From positions 744,001 through 808,000 of the forward strand of contig NZ_CP011070.1 of assembly GCF_000956175.1 (NCBI RefSeq): a DNA stretch of 64,000 nt, read 5' to 3'. This document shows positions 1 to 7,900 of this stretch, in pieces. Both the position numbers and the translations under genes were made by a program. Below the pieces are notes generated by a model. That model did not search any database. It had not been told where the DNA came from and saw only the letters and a program-made list of their open reading frames with translations. Numbering within the stretch: the first letter of the stretch is position 1; each line of letters opens with the position of its first letter. The DNA is from Nitrosopumilus adriaticus (lineage in GTDB: Archaea; Thermoproteota; Nitrososphaeria; Nitrososphaerales; Nitrosopumilaceae).

Positions 1-59
1 TGCCACTGATTCAAAAAACTGAGTATCCTTTATAATGTATTTCAAAATTTTGTTACTTT

Positions 60-227
60 ATGGGCTTGTTCAAACGTAAGAAAGAAGATGAAAACCAAAC
101 AAAATGTGATGTATGTGGAACAGATCTGCATGATCCTGAACGCCTGAAAAGACACATGAAAAAAGCACATGGAAACGTACCTGCAAAGAAACTAGATCCA
201 AATTCAGGCGATGGTGGACTCTGGTAG
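60..227 (+). CDS. Small C2H2 zinc-finger protein (55 aa)
   Basis: A 55-residue basic protein too short for usual ORF cut-offs. It reads MGLFKRKKEDE, then one C2H2 finger: C16-x2-C19, then H32-x4-H37, with the usual hydrophobic and basic spacing. The ATG is preceded by an AT-rich stretch with TTTATAATG near 31-39 that could be its promoter. The stop is one base before the next start, so the two are probably co-transcribed. Single-finger proteins of this kind are common in archaea and usually bind nucleic acid or protein; the target cannot be read from the sequence. Confidence 0.75.
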   Translation: MGLFKRKKEDENQTKCDVCGTDLHDPERLKRHMKKAHGNVPAKKLDPNSGDGGLW

Positions 228-228
228 A

Positions 229-507
229 ATGGAGTTAAACTCTAGTCAAAAAACTAGTCTGGTCTTCATTGGTGCCTTTCTCACAGCAGGTATTGTTTTA
301 TCGACTATGGTCTTCCCGTTTTGGAATCTAATTCGTGAAGATGTTGTTGAAGAAGTTACGATTTTGACTAATGATGGTGGTGTCTGTTATGTTGAGGCCT
401 TGGATAATATACCTAAAACAATTGAGGATTGCACTGCTAATCCTGGGGATAAGGTTACCATCAAATTCGGTGACGGTCTTGCTTGGGCAACCATAGTAAC
501 TCCATAA
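229..507 (+). CDS. Small membrane-anchored extracytoplasmic protein, unknown function
   Basis: 92 residues from the ATG that follows the zinc-finger stop by one base; an in-frame ATG at 211 would overlap that gene and is less likely. One hydrophobic segment (about residues 10-32) is followed by a short beta-rich domain containing VEEVTILTNDGG and two cysteines, probably outside the membrane. It resembles the protein at 62863-63177 (similar helix, then TEDVTVIAVTDYGC and a Gly-Asp-x-Val segment), so the window holds two members of one family. Function not recognised. Confidence 0.7.
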   Translation: MELNSSQKTSLVFIGAFLTAGIVLSTMVFPFWNLIREDVVEEVTILTNDGGVCYVEALDNIPKTIEDCTANPGDKVTIKFGDGLAWATIVTP

Positions 508-545
508 TCGATGATTTAATATTTTAAAAAATTTATGGAAAAACT

Positions 546-953
546 ATGGATTGTATTTTTTGTAAAATTGTCACAGGGGAAATTCCTGCAAAACTTCTCA
601 AAGAGACTGATCATTCCATATCGTTTTTAGATGCATTCCCACTTGCAAAGGGCCATATCCTTGTGATTCCAAAGAATCATCATCAAAAAATACAAGACTT
701 GACTGAAAATGAAAACTCTGATTTATTTTCACTTGTACATACGATGATTTCAAAAGTTGATTCTATTTCTGGTTCAACTTTACTTGCAGTGCATAACGGC
801 AAAGATGCAGGACAAGAAGTTCCACATGTTCATGTGCATTTGGTTCCACGAAGTGCCGATGATTCTGCAGGTGCCATCCACTCTATGTTTAATGGAACTC
901 TAAAACTATCTGACTCTGAAATTGAAGAGATGTACAATAAATTAAAAATCTAA
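546..953 (+). CDS. HIT family nucleotide hydrolase/transferase
   Basis: 135 residues, full length for the family. It opens with the CIFCKI zinc-binding start typical of the Hint branch and has the histidine triad HVHVHLVP near residue 96. The family acts on nucleoside phosphoramidates or dinucleotides, with the central His as nucleophile, in the cytoplasm. The partner substrate cannot be told from sequence. It ends tail-to-tail with the DnaJ-ferredoxin gene, overlapping by 4 bases. Confidence 0.93.
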   Translation: MDCIFCKIVTGEIPAKLLKETDHSISFLDAFPLAKGHILVIPKNHHQKIQDLTENENSDLFSLVHTMISKVDSISGSTLLAVHNGKDAGQEVPHVHVHLVPRSADDSAGAIHSMFNGTLKLSDSEIEEMYNKLKI

Positions 954-1627
954 TAAGGGAATAATCTTTCTTTTGTATCTGAATTTTCTACAATAATTGC
1001 TTTAGTTGGGCATGTTTCAGCTGCATTCATTATTTTATTTACGCCTGCACCTTTCTGATTTATTACAGACGACTTTGGATTTGATTTGCTCTGCTTGTTT
1101 ATCTCAAAAACGTCTGGTGCAATTATCTCGCAACTACAACACCCAATACAACGACTTTCATCTACATCGACTGATAGATTTGGTTGTTTCTTTGGCTCTC
1201 TGGCTTTCTCGTATTCACCATTTCTTCCATCTGGACGTACTCGTGCATTGTAATCTTCCCAGAATTTTCTTTCATACTCTTTCCAAAAATCAGGGTCACC
1301 TTCTTCAAATTCGCGAGTGTATTTGCCCCAATCCTGCTCTGGTATGCTTCCATCATCAGGTGCTCCCCATTGCGGTTTTTTCTTGTATCTTTGTTGGGGG
1401 TTTGGCTTGGTTTCTGTTTGTTGATTTGGCGAATATCTTGTATTGCTGGGATTTTTCTTTAAAAAATTGTAAGCCTCTGTAATCTTTTTGAACTCTGTCT
1501 CTGACTGTGTGTTTTTGTTCTTATCTGGATGGTGCTCTAGTGCCAGCTTTCTGTATGCTGCCTTGATCTCATCTTGCGATGAATCTTGATCCACATTCAA
1601 AACTTTGATTGCCTGATATGCGTTCAC
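950..1627 (-). CDS. J-domain / ferredoxin fusion protein (DnaJ-Fer)
   Basis: 225 residues from a GTG at 1627. A longer reading frame to 1732 would run into the upstream cupin gene and adds no J-domain sequence. Residues about 3-65 are a J domain with HPD at 33-35, the motif that stimulates DnaK ATPase. A charged, aromatic linker follows, then a ferredoxin-like domain with C160-x2-C163-x2-C166 and a distal C206-P, a single 4Fe-4S pattern. A J-domain/ferredoxin fusion is known from plants/green algae and Thaumarchaeota. It may link an iron-sulfur or redox state to chaperone recruitment; that is inference. Confidence 0.88.
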   Translation of the reverse strand: MNAYQAIKVLNVDQDSSQDEIKAAYRKLALEHHPDKNKNTQSETEFKKITEAYNFLKKNPSNTRYSPNQQTETKPNPQQRYKKKPQWGAPDDGSIPEQDWGKYTREFEEGDPDFWKEYERKFWEDYNARVRPDGRNGEYEKAREPKKQPNLSVDVDESRCIGCCSCEIIAPDVFEINKQSKSNPKSSVINQKGAGVNKIMNAAETCPTKAIIVENSDTKERLFPY

Positions 1628-1680
1628 TGAAATTATAGATTTCTCATATGATAAAAATAATTGCCACTGTTTGATTGTGT

Positions 1681-2043
1681 TTATTCTAGTAAAACTTCGT
1701 TTTCTGCCTTCCATGCAGGCTCTACAATACACAAAAATCTCAAGTCACCGGATCCAACATTTTTTATGAATTGCTTGGAATTTGGAGAAATGTACAATGA
1801 ATCATCTTTTTCTATTTTGTGTGGTTCCTCATCCACGGTAAGTACTGCACTGCCTTCTAGGATGTAGTAAATTTCAGATGATTTTAGCTTGTGGGGTTTT
1901 GATTGCATTCCTGATTCCAAAGTAAATTGCGCAATGCTATAGTTTATTCCGTTTAGTGTATTGTGTGGGTGAAAATATTGTTTTATTTTTGTTCCTTCGT
2001 TTCCTTGGATTGATTTAATCTCAGAATTTCTTTGCACTGACAT
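1681..2043 (-). CDS. Cupin-domain protein
   Basis: 120 residues forming one small cupin barrel: the first motif carries QSKPHKLKSSEIYYILEG, where His and Glu would bind metal, and a second conserved part reads DDSLYISPNSKQFIKNVG. It lacks the His expected in the second motif, so metal binding may be incomplete. It lies 5 bases downstream of a second cupin gene, and the DnaJ-Fer gene follows after 53 bases on the same strand. Substrate unknown. Confidence 0.85.
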   Translation of the reverse strand: MSVQRNSEIKSIQGNEGTKIKQYFHPHNTLNGINYSIAQFTLESGMQSKPHKLKSSEIYYILEGSAVLTVDEEPHKIEKDDSLYISPNSKQFIKNVGSGDLRFLCIVEPAWKAENEVLLE

Positions 2044-2048
2044 TTCAT

Positions 2049-2504
2049 CTAAATGATTTCTGTTACACTTGATTTGAAATCTGATTCATACCATGTAGTT
2101 TTGTAGGGCTTGTTCTTTTTTGATAAAATGTTTATTGCGATATGGGAAAATGGTTTTTTCTTGTCAATTGAGCCATGAGTATGGAGTACTTTGGCTGGAA
2201 TGTGTACAATGTCTCCTTCGTTCAATACAATTCTTTCAGTACGTTTGATTTTGAAATTACTTTTTGATGTTCCATATTTTTTAAAAATCTCAAGGCTTCC
2301 TTTGCCCTTTACTCCAATTAACACTTGATTTCCATCGTGCTGATGAATTTTTGTTCTAGAACCTTTCTCAAAATGAACATGGTAGATGTCTTGATCTTTT
2401 GATTTTATCTTCTCAGATAGAACCTTCATCCATGTCTTTCCTGTAAACCAATCAGGGTTTACTTTACGTTGATCACCAGTACCGAAGATGTTAGTTTTTT
2501 TCAT
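2049..2504 (-). CDS. Cupin-like protein
   Basis: 151 residues with a cupin core: TKIHQHDGNQVLIGVKGKG supplies the first metal-binding motif (H-x-H), and EGDIVHIPAKVLHTHG the second. The N-terminal 30 residues (NPDWFTGKTWM) are like those of cupins linked to small-molecule or quinone metabolism, but no specific reaction can be named. It is followed 5 bases later by another cupin on the same strand, so they probably form an operon and may form a heteromer. Confidence 0.8.
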   Translation of the reverse strand: MKKTNIFGTGDQRKVNPDWFTGKTWMKVLSEKIKSKDQDIYHVHFEKGSRTKIHQHDGNQVLIGVKGKGSLEIFKKYGTSKSNFKIKRTERIVLNEGDIVHIPAKVLHTHGSIDKKKPFSHIAINILSKKNKPYKTTWYESDFKSSVTEII

Positions 2505-2505
2505 T

Positions 2506-2913
2506 TTAAATTCTACTCAGAATCTTTGTTTTCTTTTCTCGGAACTCTTTTTCAGTAAGAATTCCTGCCTTTCGTAACTCTGCTAGTTTTTCAAGCATGT
2601 TCAAATCTTCCCTGGAGTTTGCACCGATTTTCTTGGCTGATGCTAGTCCCTCGTTAATCTTTGCCAATCCTTTTTTCTGAAACTCTTCGCTTTCTTTCTT
2701 TGCCATGGTTGTGAGTTCTTTGCTTGCCTTTGATGCTTGTTTTGCAGTTAGTTCTCCTAATTCTACTGCTTCATCCAAAGCCTCATCTGCTTTCTTGATT
2801 CCTTCTTGGATTGCTTCGTCTGCTTTTTTAAGAAATTTATCGATATACCCGCCTTTTTCTGGCATTGTTTTTACTTTTTTTGGAACTGTTTTTGATTTTT
2901 TAGCTGTTGCCAT
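2506..2913 (-). CDS. Helical protein with C-terminal SHOCT domain
   Basis: 135 residues. The first 20 are lysine-rich, the middle is a long predicted helix rich in Ala, Glu and Lys (coiled-coil-like), and the last 30 are a SHOCT segment (LAELRKAGILTEKEF followed by KK). SHOCT is a short helical oligomerisation module found at the ends of many unrelated proteins. It ends one base before the cupin start at 2504 and probably heads that operon. No enzyme motif is present. Confidence 0.7.
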   Translation of the reverse strand: MATAKKSKTVPKKVKTMPEKGGYIDKFLKKADEAIQEGIKKADEALDEAVELGELTAKQASKASKELTTMAKKESEEFQKKGLAKINEGLASAKKIGANSREDLNMLEKLAELRKAGILTEKEFREKKTKILSRI

Positions 2914-2989
2914 AATTGACTAAACAATTTCAAATCTATTATTTCTTTCCTAGTAGAATTGGTTTAATAGCCTGATTTAACAAGATATA

Positions 2990-3703
2990 GTGATTTTGGA
3001 AAACGATGATTATGGTGTAAAGACCATTGTGATAAGAAAAAATATTGAGGAAGACGAGGCACTCAAAATCGTTGAACAAAAAAAGACAGATCCTTTCAAG
3101 TCATTACTGTCAAGACCCAAAAAAGAGGACATTCATCTTGACTCTCTGAAACTATACTATGAGGCATCACTGATAGTATCAGGCAAATATGCTGCAAATT
3201 ATTTTAGAAAAGCGTCACACACCATTGATGTTGATTCAAACGTCCATGGAGTAGTGATGGGTGATGCAGTATTTCCGGTTCGCTCAAAGTCAGGACTAGA
3301 GAAAGCATTTGTTGGGAAGAAGGGAAAGAACAAAGTTGACCTGAGTTTGGAGGAGCACGTCTTTGTTGAGGAAGAAGATGAACTGACATTTGATCATTTC
3401 GGATTGGAAGTTGAGTTGCCATTTAAAATTGATTCAAAGACAATAGAGAACTATCCTAAAAAAATCCTTGAAGACAATTCACTTACAATTAAAAAACCTG
3501 AATTCACATATGACTCTGCAATTGAGAAACTTCAAATTCATTTGAAAAAACCAATGGATCCTGACGTGCGAGATCTACAAGATGAATTTACTCTGCATGA
3601 TATTACCGAAGTATACATTCCAATTTTCGAAGCTAGGCTATCTGATCCTAAAAAGCGTGTAGAGATTATCAGAATTGATGCTGTAAGAAAAAAAGTTATC
3701 TGA
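2990..3703 (+). CDS. Conserved hypothetical archaeal protein (237 aa)
   Basis: Not recognised. The GTG at 2990 gives VILENDDYG; a TTG two codons on is the alternative. The protein is soluble, with an acidic and lysine-rich N-terminal part, a stretch SLKLYYEASLIVSGKYAANY, and a mixed alpha/beta C-terminal half ending in basic residues. There is no signal peptide, membrane helix or clear catalytic motif. Codon use and composition match the neighbours, so it is a real gene. It ends tail-to-tail with the TPR gene, 2 bases apart. Confidence 0.7.
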   Translation: MILENDDYGVKTIVIRKNIEEDEALKIVEQKKTDPFKSLLSRPKKEDIHLDSLKLYYEASLIVSGKYAANYFRKASHTIDVDSNVHGVVMGDAVFPVRSKSGLEKAFVGKKGKNKVDLSLEEHVFVEEEDELTFDHFGLEVELPFKIDSKTIENYPKKILEDNSLTIKKPEFTYDSAIEKLQIHLKKPMDPDVRDLQDEFTLHDITEVYIPIFEARLSDPKKRVEIIRIDAVRKKVI

Positions 3704-3705
3704 TT

Positions 3706-4527
3706 TTATATTTTAATTAGTTTTCTGAACTGCTCATTGCTGTGTAGTTTCTCAAAGATTGGCTCTTCTTTTGCCCATGACCGAATAACTTTGGGATTTT
3801 TTGCAACTGCTTGTCTTAGCAGCTCTAATGACTCGGGATATTTTTCCAGTGCGGCTTTACTTCTTGATTTTGCATAAATGACATTTACATTGTCTTTGAA
3901 TTTTCTTAAGATATCATCAAAGACATCAAGTGCCTTTTCATGCTGTCCCAACTCTGCAAGCTGAACTCCTTTTTGAAAAAACGCATCCTGATTGTTTGGA
4001 TATTTTTTGCAAACATTTGAAAAGCAATTTAGTGCTTCCTCATGTTTTTTCATTTTACCGAGAACAATTCCTTTGTAGACCATTGCGTTAGGTTTTCTTG
4101 GCTCTAGTGTGATTGCCTTCTCTAATGCCTGAAGTGCATCTTCGTGCTCTCTTAGTTTGTCAAGTAAGACGCCTTTGTTAAAAAATGCCGCAGCATATTT
4201 TGGGTCCGCTTCAATTGCCTTGTCATAGCATTCAGCAGCTCCCTGAATGTTTCCTAATTCAGCTGATGCGATTCCCTTGTTGTTGTAAGCTTGCGCGTCT
4301 TTTGGATTAATCTCTATTAATTTTTCAAAACACGTAATTGCATCGCTGTATTTTTTTATCTGATTTAGTGCCAATCCCTTGTTAAATAATGCTGATGTAT
4401 TTTCTGGCTCTTGCTTTAGGACTTTGCCAAATAGTGAGATTGCCCCCTTTGGTTGGTTCTTCTCCATTAGTGACATTGCATTGTATAGCAAATCTTCCAC
4501 GTTTTCTTTGCCTCCAAATAAGCCCAT
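3706..4527 (-). CDS. TPR-repeat protein
   Basis: 273 residues made almost entirely of tetratricopeptide repeats from about residue 13 to 240, with the usual 34-residue period and anchor residues (repeated ALFNKGLAL, AYNNKGIA and AAFFNKGVL type helices). It has no signal peptide and no other domain, so it is probably a cytoplasmic scaffold. The start MGLFGGKENVEDLL resembles the acidic cap of many archaeal TPR proteins. Partners are unknown. Confidence 0.88.
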   Translation of the reverse strand: MGLFGGKENVEDLLYNAMSLMEKNQPKGAISLFGKVLKQEPENTSALFNKGLALNQIKKYSDAITCFEKLIEINPKDAQAYNNKGIASAELGNIQGAAECYDKAIEADPKYAAAFFNKGVLLDKLREHEDALQALEKAITLEPRKPNAMVYKGIVLGKMKKHEEALNCFSNVCKKYPNNQDAFFQKGVQLAELGQHEKALDVFDDILRKFKDNVNVIYAKSRSKAALEKYPESLELLRQAVAKNPKVIRSWAKEEPIFEKLHSNEQFRKLIKI

Positions 4528-4656
4528 AATTTCTAGAAAATGATATTGCTAATTACTTTTGTTACTGGAAATTAGTTTGATTGATGTTTTGAATTATTTC
4601 TTGTAATGCTTGGAATTTGTGTTGGATTTTAGTACGTATACTTTTGGTTTCGCATT

Positions 4657-4815
4657 CTACTGAATCTCATATTCTAAGACATGATGTTTGCCATTTGGTT
4701 TTAGTTTTAGTGAGAACTTTGTGTTTTTATCAACATCTATCATGTCTGCAATGTCTTTTGGGATTAACAGATACGTACTTTGCTTGATTTGAGTTGGTGA
4801 AATTTTTACTGTCAT
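4657..4815 (-). CDS. Small AbrB/SpoVT-like DNA-binding protein (52 aa)
   Basis: 52 residues, MTVKISPTQIKQSTYLLIPK onward. The pattern 'beta strand, Tyr-Leu-Leu-Ile-Pro-Lys, short helix with DIADMIDV, then a strand and turn' is the swapped-hairpin AbrB fold, where Ile-Pro-Lys replaces the common Ile-Pro-x motif. Such proteins are dimeric DNA-binding or antitoxin-like regulators. It sits alone between the TPR gene and the giant adhesin gene, with no toxin partner beside it. Confidence 0.65.
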   Translation of the reverse strand: MTVKISPTQIKQSTYLLIPKDIADMIDVDKNTKFSLKLKPNGKHHVLEYEIQ

Positions 4816-4952
4816 TCTTAGATTTTTCTTAGGTAATATTTAGGAAATATTTAGTTGTGTGTATTTTTTGAACATAATTGATTTTGATTTTTTTGATCGC
4901 TTTACCATTCCCTAATTTGGGATGTCGTCATTAATGTTATATTAGATCAGGA

Positions 4953-7900
4953 TTGGCTCATTGTACTTTGCTATCAAAATTTCTTTTGATTCCAATAATT
5001 TTTAGCGTTTTACTTTTAGGATTTTCGTTTAATCAAGATGCATATGCAGCTACTATTACTTGGGATGGAGCTGGAGATGCAATTAATTGGTCCGATCCAT
5101 TAAATTGGGATTCTAATACTGTTCCAGTTCCTACAGATACTGTAATCATCCCAGTTGGATTTTCGCCACGTGTTAATTCTGATCAGACCATAGATACTAT
5201 TCAAAACTCTGGTATTGTTGGTATTAACAATGGGGTTACTCTTACAATTACTAATTCTTTAATTAATTCTGGAACTATCGACATCCATCCTGATTCTGGT
5301 GCATCTCAAACTACACTGGCATTCCAAGATGATGCAACACTTACCGGTGGCGGCATAGTTGACATGCTTGCAGCATCACCTGACAGAATTATTCAAACAG
5401 GTTCTCCAACAGGACCATTTGTCTTAGAATCAACTCACACACTAAACATTGACGGAACTGGCAATCACATCAAGAGACTGATGGATGATTCTGGTGACAT
5501 GAGAAACGAGGGAATCATCAATGTCGCAGGTAGCATAATTCTTGATATCGATCCTGGAACTGGTTCATCTAGCACTGGTGGTACATTTGATAATTTAGGA
5601 TCATTGAACTTACTTGGAACCCCATCACCAAGTTTGATAAGATTTGGAGCAGAATCTGGTGATGTATTCAATAATTTTAATTTGGTAGATAATAGTAATG
5701 GTGGTACATTTACCAATAATGAATTATTCATTAATCATTGTGGTGCTACAGTTCTAAATTCTATTTTAGATATTACGGGACCTGGGATTGAACAAACTAA
5801 TGTTTGTACTGTGTCCATAAGTGATATTTCTCAACTAGAAGGAAATTCTGGACCTTCTGACTTTATCTTTACAGTTAACATCAATGATACCTCTCAAATT
5901 CCAATATCTTTTCAATTTACAACTGTAGATGATTCTGCAACTGTTGCAAACAATGACTATGACCTAAATTCTGCACTAGTTACAATTAATCCTGGAGAAA
6001 CATCTGCTACTATTCCTGTAACTGTTAATGGTGATACTGATGTTGAATCTGATGAATCATTCTTTGTTAATTTACTCAACTTTGATAATCCTGCACAAAA
6101 TGTAGCATTTGCAGATACTCAGGGAATAGGAACAATAGAAAATGATGATTTTCTAACTGCTGACCTTGCAATTATCAAATCTGTAGATAACACAACACCA
6201 TTTGTTGGAGAACAAGTAACTTTCACTTTACAATTACAAAATCTAATTGGACCTGATGGTGCAACTGGAGTAGAGGTAACTGATTTACTCCCAGCAGGAC
6301 TATCATTTGTATCTGCAATTCCAACTGAAGGCGCATACGATGATATCACAGGAGTCTGGTCTGGCATTGATTTGTCCTTTGGTGAAGGGCAGCAACTTGC
6401 AATTACTGCAACAGTTGACTCTCCTGGTGTGATTGTTAACACTGCAGCAATTACTGCGTCTGATTCGATTGATCCAGATGTTGTGAATAATTCTAGCTCT
6501 GAAACAATTACTGCAACTATTCAAACAGCAGACCTTACAGTAAACAAATCCGTTAATAACACAGCACCATTTGTCGGTGATGCAATTGATTACACTATAC
6601 AAATTATCAACAATGGACCTGATGCAACAACTGGGGTAGAAGTAACTGACCTTCTACCCGTAGGAGTGTCCTTTGTATCTGCAACGCCAACTGAAGGTAT
6701 CTATGATAATATCACAGGAATATGGTCTGGTCTTGCACTAAATCCAACTGAAGGACAAAACCTAGTAATTACTGCAACAGTTGATTCAGCCGGGCTAATC
6801 ACTAACACAGCTGATGTCACAGCATCTGATGAATTTGATTCTGATAATACCAACAATTCTACATCTGCCGATATTACATCATCTGTTCAAACAGCAGACC
6901 TTGAATTATTCAAAACAGTCGACAACAACACTCCTTTGATTGGAGATACTGTGACATTTACTGTTCAAGTAGTAAATATAGGACCTGATGAGGCAACTGG
7001 AGTACAGATTTCTGATTTACTCCCAGCAGGATTAACTTTTGTCTCAGCAGCACCAACTGAAGGTACCTATGATGATGTCACAGGAATATGGTCTGGTCTT
7101 ACTCTTAGTCCAACTGAAGGACAAAATCTTCCAATTACTGTAACAGTTGATCAATCAAACACGTCTATAACAAATTATGCAGAAGTTTCTGCATCTGATG
7201 TTGTTGATTCTGATTCTACTCCAAACAACGGTGTACCACCAGCTCCTGTTGAAGATGATGAGTCAGCAGTTACAATTGATGTTGGTAACAGTCCACCATT
7301 ACTTGATCCAATTGGTGATCAATCCATTGATGAATTATCAACACTAGCATTCACTGTAACTGCAATTGATCCTGATGTTCCCTCTAACACATTGACCTTT
7401 AGCTTAGATGCAGCAGCAATACTAGCTGGAATGAGCATCTCTCCAACTGGTGACTTTACATGGACACCAACAGAACTACAAGGTCCGGGAACATTCACTG
7501 CAACAATTACAGTTACAGATGATGGTACGCCAAACCTTTCAGACTTTGAAACAATTACTATTACAGTAAATGAAGATGATATAGAGTCTCCCGTTCTTAC
7601 AGTACCAGCTGATGTCTTTTTAGAAGCACCATCTAATACCTCTCCTGCAACAACTGGAACTGCTACAGCTACAGACAATATTGATCCTACTCCAGTAGTT
7701 TCGTTTATTGATGTTAACCTACTAGATTCACAAGGTCTTGGAACAATTACTAGAACTTGGACTGCAACTGATGCATCAGGAAACTCTGCATCCTCTGATC
7801 AAATAATAATTACACAAGATACAACAGCTCCATCAATTACCACACCAGCTGATGTGACACTAGAAGCACCAGCTGATACTACTCCGACATCCACTGGAAC

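Noticed and set aside
1006-1482. 158-codon plus-strand frame opposite DnaJ-Fer
   Set aside because: Opposite a gene with J-domain and ferredoxin motifs; no independent support.
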